Of a stretch of DNA of 64,000 nucleotides, positions 29,328 to 40,352 are shown piece by piece. This DNA comes from Apricaphanius iberus (lineage: Eukaryota > Chordata > Actinopteri > Cyprinodontiformes > Aphaniidae). Both the position numbers and the translations under genes were made by a program. The notes under the pieces were generated by a model, which was given only the letters and a program-made list of their open reading frames with translations, did no database searches and was not told the origin of the DNA. The stretch covers positions 496,001-560,000 of the forward strand of contig JAPXFQ010002899.1 of assembly GCA_028564705.1 (NCBI GenBank), read 5' to 3'. How positions within the stretch are numbered: the stretch's first letter is position 1; each line of letters opens with the position of its first letter.

Positions 29328-31501
29328 GGCCTGATTTATCAAGATTCTTGATAAGGACTGCAAAACTGTGTGCGGCGCTAAAAAATTGAGCAAGTGGGTT
29401 GTCCTTGGGTGATTTACTAAGATTGCGTGAGCAAGTCATATCAAGAGCTGGTAGCCCTATTCAAATGAGGAGTTTGCAGCAGCTAATGCGAGCTGCACCA
29501 GGGCTAGAGAGAGGAGGAATGTGTGCATGGATTAATGATGCTTCTTTTGCACAAAAAAGGAGGACAGGCGACATATCAATTCTTTGGCTGTTACAGAATT
29601 AATTACTATTAGGCTAGCATGCTGTGAATTCTGTTTTTCGTTTGTCTGTAATAAAAGTAATTCATGCTTCGTACATCGTATTGCAAGGTTAGACTAATTA
29701 AAACTGCAGCATGTTAAGAATTTAGTTGCTAAAATGTCCTTATTCTACTACTGTTGTTGAAATGCATCGCACTTTAAAACCTCTACCCGCTGAACCTCTA
29801 CTGAATAGTTGCAGTAGAAAAAAACTGTAATCTTGAAAATATGTAATCTGAAATGTTTTAATTTTGTTTTTAAAATGTCAAATACCATGCCAATTATCAT
29901 TGTGGCATTGTATAGTATTAATACATTTTATTAATTGGACTCCATGAAGGTTCAAGAGAGTCTGGCTGCAGACCTCTACTCTCAGGACCCCTTCCTTGCA
30001 GACCTGCACCGTGAGGTCCACCTCTGTTTTCAGGACCAGAAGTTTATTCGAAGCCTTTCAAAATAAAAGCGGACATACTAGAAGCACATATTTGTCATTC
30101 CCAATGTGAACATGCCTTATTTCTTGGGGCCTTATTTTATGTATGCAATGTAAATATTATTCAAAAGCAAGTATACCTGAAGTACCCTATGTATTGGAGG
30201 CACGGAGGCTGCTATTAATTATCTTGTAGATGAGTGGTTACACTGTCCGACCTCCCAAAGCAAGTATCCAGAAGTAGTATCGGAGGCACAGAAGCTGCTA
30301 TTAGTTATCTTGTAGTTGAACCAGGCATGGTCTCAGGGGGTCTTTTGGCAGAGTCGAGACACTTACATATTTTCTAGTTTTTCGTGTGAGCACACCTTAG
30401 TTCTTTGGGCATTAATTTGTGTTTATTGATGTTAGATCTGCACTGTTAAAAAATTCCACATCTGGTTTTTATGTGGAGGGGACAAAACTATAGTCCATAA
30501 ATAATGCATAAGGATATGACATAAGGAAATGTCTCTGGTTTTAACAAAGGTTATGTTCATAGCCTACTTTCCTGCAGGCACCCCAGAAAATAATTGTGTG
30601 ATAAAACGCAGACCGATGACTTGACCGGGATTCGAACCAGAACAAACTAGCTGCACCAAAGTAGCACTTTGCTTCCTAGTGACAACAAGGCAGTATTATC
30701 AAGCTGACAGGACCCCGTGAAAGGTCACACAGTTTGATATACCGAGGGTACGGAATCATAATCCGTGCCCGCGGTTTAGTAAACTGAGGGAACGGATTCT
30801 TACCTGACCCCTGCCGGGCTCGTAGGAAACGATAAATACGCACTTATGGTATATTTTGAATAAACTGCTGGTCCTGACAGTAGAGGTGGACCTCACAGTG
30901 CAGGTCTGCAAGGAAGGGTCCTGAGAGTAGAGGTCTGCAGCCAGACCCCTCTCGGAAGGTTAACCACTACGACTCACTGTGCGATTAGTGCGTCTTCACC
31001 AGGTGGAGACATGATGAGAGCGCATTGAGTTATGATGTGTCTTTGGGGGGAAAACGGGTAAATGTTTACATAACTATCAGGTTTCTGGCTATTAGAGGAT
31101 TAATTACTCTTAGGTTAGATTGTGTGTGAATTATATTTTTGTTTGTCAATATTAAAATTATTTTGAATGTGGCAGCACAAAATTAAGACATGCTTTTCAC
31201 AAGTGCTGAAAATAGACGCTAAAATAGCAAACATTTTTATGCTTAGTAAATCACACTGTGCTTGGAACAACTACTTATTTGCCTATTCTCCTACCAATAT
31301 TTTGTGTCTTCTTACAGAAACACCCCAGATATATATTCATCAAGGGCAAAAGCGCTAAATGGAATGCGTGCGTCTTTCTGCGGGTTTAACAGGCGCAATA
31401 CGCTCTGCGCCATGTTGATAGATCAGTCGGAGCCTGTTTTTGTGACATTGTACTGTTTGCGCCTGTTTTCACAAGGACAAACAGTTGATAAAACAAGACC
31501 C
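29328..31501. mobile_element. Harbinger-like element, TAA target duplication
   Basis: The left end GGCCTGATTTATCAAG and the reverse complement of the right end, GGGTCTTGTTTTATCAAC, agree over most of 16 bp. Each is flanked by TAA (29325-29327, 31502-31504), the 3-bp T-W-A class target of PIF/Harbinger elements. The interior has no intact transposase; a short frame (29399-29602) has no motif I can name. A separate foldback unit occupies 29950-30965. The match of the ends is imperfect. Confidence 0.5.
29950..30965. mobile_element. ~1-kb foldback element with ~105-bp arms
   Basis: Arms 29957-30057 and 30858-30960 are reverse complements. Shared blocks are tctggctgcagacctctact, ccttgcagacctgca and gtgaggtccacctct. 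Within lie a direct repeat of ggaggcac-gaggctgctatt (30197 and 30280) and an exact tRNA B-box (GGTTCGAATCC) on the minus strand at 30628-30638. No coding frame. Confidence 0.75.
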
Positions 31502-31504
31502 TAA

Positions 31505-32567
31505 TGTCATATTTGAACTAATTGTACACCACTGGACACCTTTAAGACCACACGCTGCTTTTGTCTAGCTTCAAAGCTAGCCTTAGCTAGCTTTTAAATC
31601 GGTACTTTTTGCCTAATAAAATGAGATTATTGTCTGCAATAAGTCTTCTCATGTACGTGTATGACGCACAGGATTAACAGCACCAACAAGCAGGTAGGCA
31701 TGCTGCTGATGAAACAGCAGAAGCTTATTCAGGTAGCTGAAGCAGCAGTAAGCAGGCTACTTAATGCAGCGGCTGCCTCTCTGTTGGACTGAGGTTTTGC
31801 AAGTTACTTCCGAGAGCCCCACCTGACCCCCACTCACAAACATAAACACTTTTAAAAGTCAAATTGAGATTTAGTTTCCATAAAAATGCTGCCTAATTTT
31901 TCCAGTTATAGCATCAGAGCATTAGAAGATATATTTACCTTGTCAAAAACAATAAAATATAACATTTCCGAGGAATTGTAACAGCAATACATGTACAAGA
32001 AAAACTTAAATCAAGTTGAAATTTTGTTATGTAGACTTTATTGGAAGACGTGACACAGTTTTCTACACTTGATTTAACTTTTAAGTGAAAGAATATGGAG
32101 TAAATACAGAGACAATTGAGTTTAACCTAAAACACACCACCTTGCCATGGCCTTTTTTTGCCAATTATATAAACACAGCAAGTTATGCAAGAAAAACTCA
32201 CCGAAAACTGCCAAGTGGTCCAGACAGTAAAAAAGAGTTAAGAAAGAAATCCCCCAAAATACTAAATGAGACATTTAAATGAAAACTATCCAAAATCTTT
32301 CAGGTAGCATGTCTGGAAATACATGTTCAGATTATTTAAATCACTTTCATTTTTACAGCAAATTAATAAATCAAATTCTTAAAAAACTGATTACAGATTC
32401 ATGAGAACACACCTAAATGAATAATGAAGACTTCTTAGGCACACTCTGAATCATATTAGAATTAATATTTAACTGATTGATTCCATGTATTTCTTTCATT
32501 CCAGTTGGTAAATACAGCAGAAACTACAAACAGTTCTAAATATCTTTCATACAAATCTTCATTTTGT
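31505..32567. other. 3' flank of apoL gene A, no other feature recognised
   Basis: AT-rich. For a minus-strand transcript the plus-strand TTTATT at about 32036 is one possible polyadenylation signal, but it cannot be assigned from sequence alone. Confidence 0.35.
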
Positions 32568-33528
32568 TTAATCATTTAGATGTAGGTCTTCTTTGTCCCC
32601 TGGATAAAATTGCGTATTTAGCAGTTGTTTGTTTTCTTCTTTGGTCAGTTTGCTCTGACACAAAGAGCTGCAGATATTATTCCAGGATTCAATCTGTGAA
32701 CGGAATAATGCATTTCTGGCTCTGAGGAACATTGAGACTTTAGTCTCAGAGCCTTTGGCCAGACTTATGCTGTCTTTGGCGATAAAGAAGATATCCATGC
32801 CAAGGAAGAGAACATTAAGTGCAATAAAACCAGCTCTGGCCCCCTTGGTGAGAGCAAGAGGCCCTTTAAGTGCTGCCTGACCAACATCAGGAACATCTGC
32901 AGCCAACCTGGGCGCATTACGTAAAGCTTTTCCCTCTTGTAGTACAGCTTTACCTGTTTCTGCAACAACATCTTTCACTTTTAAAGCTGAAACAGCATCC
33001 ACAATGGCATCTGCCCCCTTTCCTATTGCACCTACTTTAGAAAGACACTTGCCAACTCCCACCACCACATCTATCTTACTTGGCTCCAGATTGCATGTCC
33101 GTTGTTCAATCACCTTATTGAGAGAATCCTGGATTATTTGGAAATCCTCCATGAATTTTTTTAAGAGACTATTTGCCTTTTTCTGATTATTACAATTAAC
33201 TCCAATCTCTGTTAAGGTTGTTACCACACTGTTGGCTCCACTTGTCACCCCCATTGACACACCGGCAATTGTCAACCCTAAAGACACCCCCGCTGTAACT
33301 GGAATCAATGCCAAACCAACAATGGAAAGAACACCTCCAACTGCTCCCACTGAGCTGCCTACCACACTGGAGATCTTTGCTCCTTTGTTCATGTCTAACT
33401 GAACAGCACACTGCTCCACATCATCCAGAAATGTCAGCATTGTGGGCAATCGATCATTAAACTTAGTGATGAAATCAGCAGAGGAGACTTCCTGGAAAAG
33501 GAACACCATTCGAAAGTGCTCGTCCATC
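32568..33528 (-). CDS. apol: apoL gene A, last exon: ApoL membrane domain
   Basis: Starts at an Arg codon split across the splice site, then MDEHFR. Counting from that Met, residues 52-103 form a long Gly/Ala/Val-rich hydrophobic hairpin ([20 protein letters not shown] onward), the hallmark of the ApoL family. Residues 104-220 are amphipathic helix with a PDVGQAALKG segment. Residues 232-250 are a second hydrophobic helix ([17 protein letters not shown]) followed by [11 protein letters not shown], also conserved in gene B. The end is NTQFYPGDKEDLHLND. Confidence 0.92.
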
Positions 33529-36088
33529 CTGTTGAAGAAATTTTGACATGAAATTAGGGAGACAATAAAATGGCATACAATATAGTTTGTAATTATAATT
33601 CATATTTTTTAAGATAATTATATCAACTAAGATTATTTAAAACTTTTAACGTACATGAAGAGATTAAAAAGTTTTGACAAATTCCTCATTTATGCTCACT
33701 GATAAAAAAGCAGACTGAGCCATCTGTCTTTGAGTGTTTTTGACTGTCAGCAAAGAATTTGCTGATGTGGCTCCAAACACAACTAGTAGTGCAATACCAG
33801 AGTAAATTGTAAGTGATATGGCCCAGTATGGCTCACTTACAATCATTAAATAAAACAGATTTCAGGCCTTTAGTACCCTTGAAATCCAGAGGTCTCGCGA
33901 GAGCGTAATTTCAATTGTCTCTGCAAGACGCTCTGGCATCAAGCAATGATGCTATTACTGCATTACGTAAGCAGTTTGGGGAACCAATCAAAATCAGTGC
34001 ATCTGATGTGGGCGGGCCAGAGGCGAGCTACGCTAATAACAACAGCACTGCGACGTCCGGAAACAGTAAACAGTGGCTACAGATGAACACCAGTTGTTTG
34101 GCATGCCTTTGCCTGCTACAATGAACAAGTTAGACTTGGCATTTCATCTAAAAGACAAACAGAAAACCACGCTCGAATTCCTTTGCAAGAAGGACATTTT
34201 CGCTGTTTTGCCAACTGGATACGGCAAGAGTTTAATCTTGGTCGTGGCATTATCCAATTGCGTGCAGTGAGAGATTCAAATGCATGCTTGGTTCCACCCC
34301 TCGAGTTTTGCCCTTATCATATATAAAGAGAGACTGAACAAGTATGAAGTAACCTGAAAGGGTGCAAGGGAATCATTATTTTCTGAGATGATTCACAGAA
34401 ACAACAATAATGCTAGAACATTATTTGCTACAGTGGAGAGACTAACTACTCCTCCAGTGACAGTACCCCCTGAACTAAACTCTACCAGGGCCTGTAATGA
34501 ATTTGCCAGCTTCTTTACTGAAAAGATCTTGAACATCAGAAGATCAATCAGTACATCAGTTCCAACTCCAATATCAACATTGAGCCCAGTCAACAACCAT
34601 GCAGAGAAAATGGCTCACTTCCAAATAATAAATCAAACAAGCTTTGATGACATTATTGACAAACTAAGCTCTGCCACCTGCTGCTTAGGTATCTTACCAA
34701 GAAATTTTCTAAAAAAAGGTCCTCCCAGCCATCAGAGCGGATCTGATTAAAATAGTTAACGGAGCCTGATAAACAGCAGTTATCAAACCAATAATAAAGA
34801 AGAAGAACCTAGAAAGCACGTTGATGCAAAACTGCAGACCAATCTCTAATCTCCCATTTATCAGTAAAATTATTGAAAAACCTGTGTTCCAACAATTAAA
34901 TAGCTTCCTAGCAATGAACAACCACTTTGATATTTATTAGTCTGGTTTTCGTAGGTACCACAGTACAGAGACAGCCCTCGTCAAAGTTTTAATTGATATC
35001 CATACAAATACTGACCGTGGTAAAACCACAGTACTGGTACTATTAGACCTCAGTGCGGCGTTTGACACCATCGATCATGATATATTACTAGAAAGTCTAG
35101 AGAGCTGGGTCGGACTCTCTGGTACAGTACTCGACTGGTTCAAATCCTGCCTTAAGAACAGGAACTTCTTTGTGTCGATTAGTCAGTTCTCATCACAAAA
35201 CACAAAAATCACATGTGGGGTCCCCCAGGGCTCTTTGCTCAGTTCTCAGCGAGGACGGTCGCTTTTTTCCCTCCCTTCTCCTCCTGTGTCTTATCCCTCA
35301 GCTCTCTGTCTCCTGTGCCTCTATCTGGAGTATCTTTTGGAAATTTTCTCCGAAACCAAACTGAATAAGCGAAGATGGAAATGGTTCAGCTGGTCTCTCT
35401 CCTGCAACAGGAAGCTGGATAACAGCGCGCCTCGATAGCAGCACGTTAACCTGTGGACTGGAGCTCATACCTGCCCATCCTTCCTGATGTGTCATTGTTA
35501 ATGTCTGAATATGTGCTTAAATGTTTGTTGGTGTGGTTTTTTCTATTACCTGCGTTGTGAGTGCTGTACGGACCCACAACACAGTTGAGCGTTTTTTTTC
35601 CTCTCACTTTGGAACCCTCCCCTCCCCAGATGTGTATCTCTCTATGTTTCATAAACGGGAGCGCCGCTCGGTGGCTGCATGCCCAACAGTGACCTGGATC
35701 TGTTTGTTGTTGTTGTTGTTTGTAATGATCTTGGACAGGTTGTACTGTATCTGTAAATTCCTTGTATGCGTCATACTTGTATGTGTCATACTTGGCCATT
35801 AAAGCTGATTCTGATTCTGATTCTGAACTCTTTTAAGTCTAAAATTAAAACTTACTTAGTTAGACTCGCTTATGAAGAACTGTTTTTACTTGATTGTTTT
35901 TAATTGTCACATAAATGCTTTCTTGTGTTAAAAGAAGCAAGACTAGTTAATGAACTAAACCTGTGTTTTTTACTCACTTGTCCCTACATTGTTGTATTTT
36001 CTTGATTATTTTCTTATTGTAACTGCTCATTTGTATTCTAATCATATGTAAAGCACCTTGAATTGCCCTGTGTTGAAAGTGTGCTATA

Positions 36089-36119
<31 letters not shown>

Positions 36120-39100
36120 AGTGTGCTATACGAATAAAATTGCCTTGCCTTGCTTTTAATCGTATCGATAAGTGCTTAATCTTAATAGATTAGGGCCTGG
36201 ATTTTTCCAGGATAGGTCTTTCGGCCTTTCTGTTGAGAAGTCATGACCAGAAATGTGGATAGTATTAAGCTCTTTATTGTAACTCTTTTGTGAGTTACAG
36301 TACTATCTAGATCATACAAATGAAGATGTTTTACGCAGCAATACATCTTCAAAAAGATAGGGGCGACTGTGGCTTAGGTGGTAGGAGTTGGTCCTGTAAC
36401 TAGTGGGTTGCAGGTTTGAACCCCTGCTTCATTTGTCTCAGTTGTTGTGTCAAGACACTTCACCCGCCTTGCCTGCTGGAGTTAAAGTGCAGCTGGCAGC
36501 CTCACTTCTGTCAGCGTGCTCCAGGACTGTGGCTACAATGTACTGTAAAACTGAAGTTGTAGCCATCAGAAAGATTATGTTTTATTATAAGGATTTTGAT
36601 TTTGGTTTAAATCAATTAAAAGTTTTAGTTCAATTGGGATTTTTATACATTTTAAAAGAGGCCTTCTTAACAGAGAGATTTGTAATAATGCTTGCAACAG
36701 AATTAAATGTCAGACGCTAAGAGAATAGAAGGAAGTACTAAGGTGCGAGACTGAGTGTAGCCTGGAAAAAGCCAAAGTGGAGGACAAGCAGGTAGATTTT
36801 GTCGTCTTTCAAACAGCCTAACAGTTAAAATGTACTTTCCAATGAAGAGACCTAATTAATAATGTGAACAATTCTGGTTATTAACACAAAACATTGTGAT
36901 GTTTGATGTGAGCTTTTGTGATTTAGACGATGATTCTTTTGAAAATGTTTAACATAAAATAGAAACCTAAGTTAGGGAAAGAAAATCTTGAAACTGTGAT
37001 GAATCATCAAAAAGAAGAAGTTGACTGAGACGGAGGGATATGGGGCAATGGAAAAGAAGTTGAAAACAGGATGATACGTTTTAACGTGGAGCATAAAGTC
37101 TCGATTTAAATTTATTTAATCAAAAGTCTTCTCAGACACAGTTTTAGGAAAATATCAATTTGATGCGATATGTTTAATGTAATCTACTCTTTTTCAACTT
37201 TGGCTGTATCCCTGCTAAGCTTTGCAATTAAAGAAACAATCAAAATTCCATTGGAAGTTGTGGACCTACAAATTATTCAGTCGTGTCACCTTCAAGGGAT
37301 TCTTCAATAGTAGTAAAAAGTCTTGGTGCTTGGGTTTATCAGATTGGTTTTTATCGGTTGCCTGTAGCCAAATTTAAAACAACAGTCCTGGAGCTTATTG
37401 TCCAAGCTACTAAAACGAATCCAGCCCAGTTACCAAGTGCAAGTTGTCAAAGAGAAAGAGCTCCCGTTAACAGGCGTGGATGGGGGTCTATGGCTGGCTG
37501 CTGGGCTGCTCGGTCGGGCCAAATTGTCAGAGGAAGTGGGGTGAGAGACTTGGAAGAAGGCAGTTAGAGGATGGATGAATCTTTCTCGACACCAACTTAG
37601 GGGGGAGTCTCTGCAGAACCTGATCGGGAGGATTCTACAGGCTGAAGGGGTCCCATACATTCGATGGTAAGCTGGTACATCCTGCCTTCCAAAGAGGTGG
37701 GGCAGGATCGCCAACAATGGGGCACAAACTCCCCGGGCCCAAGCTGAGATTCTGCTATCTTCCTCAACAGAGAAAGGTAACAATGTGCCATCTGGCATTC
37801 AGTCTGCCAGAAATTTATCAATAGAAGAATGGAAGAAAAAGCTTAAATAAAAATCAGAGATTAAACATTTGGGACTTCAACAGCCAGTGGATAGTAACAT
37901 TATTCAAAGACTTTGAAAGGTTATTATAGCGAGGGAATTTGAAGGATTATACAGTTATAGAAAGGTTTGCCCAGATGGAGGATCTGCATTTTTTTAAGAA
38001 CATCACTGGTTAGTGATTCTTTATTTTTTAATTTCATGTAGGTTATAAAAAAGGTTTTGTTCTTGTCTTGTTCTAATTACATTGACATAAAATGGTCTTT
38101 GTAGTGTGTAGACGTGTGCTATTTTATGAGGCTGATTTAATATTGAATCAATATTAAATTAATCACATAAAATAGCAATCAATAGCATTGATCAAAGTCA
38201 GATTGTATGCATCACCGAATAATTAGTTGCTGCTATTATGCGCTGAGTTGCTGTGCCCCACCTAACTTATCATGCCAGAGAAGCCACTGTTCAACTCCAT
38301 CAGCCTCTGAATGGGTAAATGACTGAATGTAGTGTAAAGCGCTTTGTGGTCCTCTGACTGAAAAAGGATTGTAGAAATTGACGCCATTCCCATATATGTT
38401 TCTTTGCTTTCCAGGCCTTTCTGTTCAAGACTCATGAAATGTACACATGCTGTTCACCTAATGGAATAAAAATTCAGATTTAAGTACTGGAGTTGAGGAC
38501 TCATAACTTGGCCCATTTAAATCCTAATTAAGAAGACAGATGTTAACAGAAATGGCTGGAGATCTTCTTGCATATGGCAGGACTTCCAGCTGCTCCCATC
38601 AGGGTGTACATACATTTTGCCAAGATGCAGAACAAACCGATGTAGGAACTCTTATTCCTGCCGCTCTCTTTGTTAAATAGTGAATGATGTGAATTATTTG
38701 TTTTCATGTTTTATCCTGCTGGCTGCACAACAAATTGCCCCGTGGAAATAAAGACTCATTGATTGATTGATAGAAGATTCCAATTGAGTTATAACATGTT
38801 TCAGGAGAAAACGAAACAGAAAAATGTTGCATGAGATATGTATAATAGTATTGCATCAAATATGAAAAGTTTACCTCATCTTGTCAAGTTGCTTAATGTG
38901 GTCTGTCATCTTTTGCATGTCATTTTTACATAGATCATCAGGATTCACAGCAATTTCCTCAACCATTTCCAAGGAGATCTCAAAATTGAAGCTGTGAAAG
39001 AAAAAAGTTAAACTTCAGGTTTTACAACAACACAATTTATTCACTTTGTTAAGTATTACAAATGAAATTTTACCTTTTGCTGCAAATTACACATATCTCA

Positions 39101-39751
39101 TTGGTGGTGTCTACATAATTTTGCAGTTGGCTCATAATCACCCCCACATTGTGAAGTTTAGGAAGGAAAAAGGTATTTGCATCTCTTTTGAATTCCAGGA
39201 GCAGAGGGCAGATCAGTTGGGCAATGTTGATCACATCTTGAACATCATCAAAGGTAATCTTTGCAGGTAGGGTTAAAATCTGGTTTTCAGTAAACACATG
39301 CAGTGAAGTGACCGCCAGTTTCTCCATTGCATCCAAGAAGGTGTTGAGTTTCTCCAGACCTTCCAGTGTTTCTTTCAACACTTCAGTCAGCTCATTTTCT
39401 AGATCTGCAATTTTGCGCTCTACGTTCACCTGGAATTTGTGCTTAATAGATTTAGAAAATCTTTTCCATTTGCCTTCTGACTTGCCCTTCCCTTTGTCTT
39501 CTGACTTGCCTTCACCTGTGCTGTCTGACTCATCCTCACCTGTGCGCTCTGACTTGCCCTCACCTGTCTCTGCTGCCTCGGCAAAAGTGGGGTCAATTTT
39601 ATCAGCCTTTTCTTTAATGCCCATAATTTTCTCACACTCTTTCTCTCTGCAGTCCTTCCATTCAGAGAACATCTCATAGAAATCTTTCACTGTTTCCATG
39701 TAGGTAAGAGTATCAGTGACGTACTGACACAAGGCCCTCTGTAGTTTCCAC
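32568..39751 (-). CDS. apol: Apolipoprotein L family gene A
   Basis: Three exons join in frame on the minus strand: 39751-39074, 38991-38875 and 33528-32568 (stop at 32568-32570). They have consensus splice sites (acceptors ctacag, tttcacag, caacag; donors GTAAAA, GTAAAC). They read without a stop for 584 residues after a split first codon, so an upstream exon ending in two coding bases is needed. ApoL proteins insert into membranes or bind lipid; several vertebrate members act in intracellular membrane dynamics, apoptosis or innate defence, and this copy's role is not known. It is paralogous to gene B (49893-59125), with the same exon plan. The first small intron is 82 bp and the second is 5.3 kb and repeat-filled. 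An 11-nt ATG exon at 48333-48323 is a weak first-exon candidate. Regulation cannot be read. Confidence 0.85.
33664..33846 (-). pseudogene. Short hydrophobic frame in gene A intron, possible stray exon
   Basis: A 60-codon minus-strand frame reads SEPYWAISLTIYSGIALLVV and continues hydrophobic, then polar. From memory it faintly resembles a transmembrane exon of four-span MS4A-type proteins (a PYW then a hydrophobic segment with SG). It has no clear splice sites and no neighbouring exons. It could be chance or a decayed exon. Confidence 0.2.
33893..33902. promoter_or_regulatory. TCTCGCGAGA palindromic promoter-type motif
   Basis: A perfect 10-bp TCTCGCGAGA in an otherwise CpG-poor area. This motif is known from CpG-type vertebrate promoters. 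It lies 22 bp before an open plus-strand frame that leads into the helicase-like fragment. Confidence 0.5.
33915..34268 (+). pseudogene. RecQ-like helicase 5' fragment
   Basis: From 33915 a frame reads LQDALASSNDAITALRKQFG and so on. In the next frame (34073-34268) it reads LAFHLKDKQKTTLEFLCKKD then IFAVLPTGYGKSLI, with the Walker A nucleotide-binding motif TGYGKS and the preceding Q-rich helix as in RecQ-type helicases. It stops at 34268, long before the DEAH and C-terminal helicase motifs, and an L2 LINE follows. The frame change between the two parts may reflect an intron or a shift. Similar partial helicases are often repeat-borne in fish. It sits antisense inside gene A's intron. Confidence 0.6.
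34380..35245 (+). pseudogene. L2-like LINE reverse-transcriptase fragment
   Basis: Encodes NNNARTLFATVERLTTPP, FASFFTEKI, a SFDDIIDKLSSATCCLGILP segment, then after shifts NCRPISNLPFISKIIEK, YHSTETALVKVLIDIH, TVLVLLDLSAAFDTIDHDIL with the first catalytic Asp block, and [11 protein letters not shown]. It is lost before YADD, where the next repeat begins. Its 3' end may be the piece at 35826-36140. Confidence 0.85.
35246..35825 (+). repeat. Retroposon 3' end with (GATTCT)n tail
   Basis: 580 bp of pyrimidine-rich and CpG-bearing sequence that ends ccattaaagctgattctgat, a short GATTCT microsatellite as used for 3' tails by some LINEs/SINEs. Small open frames on it have no domains. It replaces the LINE sequence expected between the GVPQG block and its 3' end. 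Confidence 0.5.
35826..36155 (+). repeat. L2-like LINE 3' end
   Basis: Resumes with a coding tail like TLLSLKLKLTLVRLAYEELF, then UTR sequence ending taaagcaccttgaattgccc and cgaataaaattgccttgcct, the plus-strand form of the L2 terminus seen reversed at 60268. It is interrupted by the poly-A at 36089-36116. Confidence 0.7.
36075..36130 (+). mobile_element. Poly(A)-only retroinsertion with 14-bp target duplication
   Basis: GAAAGTGTGCTATA occurs at 36075-36088 and again at 36117-36130, separated by 28 bases that are a T followed by nothing but A. This is the footprint of a target-primed insertion in which only the poly(A) tail was copied. Confidence 0.7.
36365..36490 (+). repeat. V-SINE-like SINE, second copy
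   Basis: A tRNA-like head (tggcttaggtggtaggagtt, B-box GGTTTGAACCCC) is followed by gtgtcaagacacttcaccc, the V-SINE core. A matching tail with gtaaagcgctttgtggtcct is at about 38310-38390, perhaps from another copy. Confidence 0.7.
36491..38874. other. Gene A intron sequence without a recognised gene
   Basis: No domain-bearing frame. 37270-37990 has short L1-like-looking pieces without clear motifs. 38235-38390 is a V-SINE-type tail, and 38730-38770 (ccccgtggaaataaagactc, then TTGA repeats) is a LINE-type 3' end. Confidence 0.4.
38875..38991 (-). CDS. apol: apoL gene A, 117-nt middle exon
   Basis: Acceptor tttctttcacag and donor GTAAAC flank an in-frame segment reading FNFEISLEMVEEIAVNPDDL followed by KNDMQKMTDHIKQLDKM. 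The gene B counterpart (54835-54954, 120 nt) has the same DMQKM/DVQKM and HI-QLD pattern and the same phases, which validates both. Confidence 0.88.
39074..39751 (-). CDS. apol: apoL gene A, N-terminal exon with 24-bp repeat expansion
   Basis: 678 nt, 84 nt longer than the gene B exon (594 nt). It begins with WKLQRALCQYVTDTLTYMET and ends ETTNEICVICSKR-like. It shares LENELTEVLKETLEGLEKLN and a LPAKITFDDVQDV segment with gene B. The extra length is four 8-residue units of the type TGEGKSER (39465-39575), a charged low-complexity insert. The acceptor lies 58 bp from the start of duplication copy 2 (39810). Confidence 0.85.
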
Positions 39752-40279
39752 CTGTAGGACAGAAGATGTTACTCAGCTTTAGCAAACAAAAACAAAATAG
39801 GAAAAACAAAGATATACATCTCAAATGAAAGCTATATCACTGATTAACAGTGTGTCCAACAGAATATTGAAATTATTAGCTTGTTTGCAATTTAGAGTAG
39901 GTTGAAATCTCTTAGCTGCAATGCTGGCTTTTAATGGAGCTCATATAGCCAATTTAATACTTTTTTTGACAAAGTATATAATGAACTCACTTACTTGTAT
40001 ATTTTTTAATATAATCTTAGCTGGGGGTTTTTCACAAATGGCAAATTCTCATAGTTTAATGTCGTTGTAATGAACACCAACCTTCTAGTTGTGATCTACA
40101 AAGACTCTTTTTCACTTGTGGAAAGTCTGACATTGGATTCTGTGATCTAGTCAAGGTATTAATTGGGTGTTGTTTTTTTACCATTTAAAAAGAGCAGTTA
40201 TTTTACAGGGTTTTGTAGCTTGCCAGGAAAATGGCCAGAAAGTGACAATACATTCAGCAAATCATTCTGTGAAAGCCAG

Positions 40280-40352
40280 CAACTACTGTATTGAAGACTG
40301 AATATAAAACCTCTGTCTATGGTACACATGCTCTACCACTGAGCCATGTGTA
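40280..40352 (-). repeat. SINE head-like tRNA-derived segment, duplicate
   Basis: The A-box TGGCTCAGTGG (minus) is at 40336-40346, as at 16246-16256. Confidence 0.45.

Noticed and set aside
32765..33411. Open frames in other phases over the apoL A last exon, and likewise over apoL B (49969-50733)
   Set aside because: Shadows of the conserved ApoL coding frame.
37283..37798. 94- and 122-codon frames on opposite strands
   Set aside because: They overlap each other, have no domain and have no splice context; possibly LINE debris, but no motif was found.
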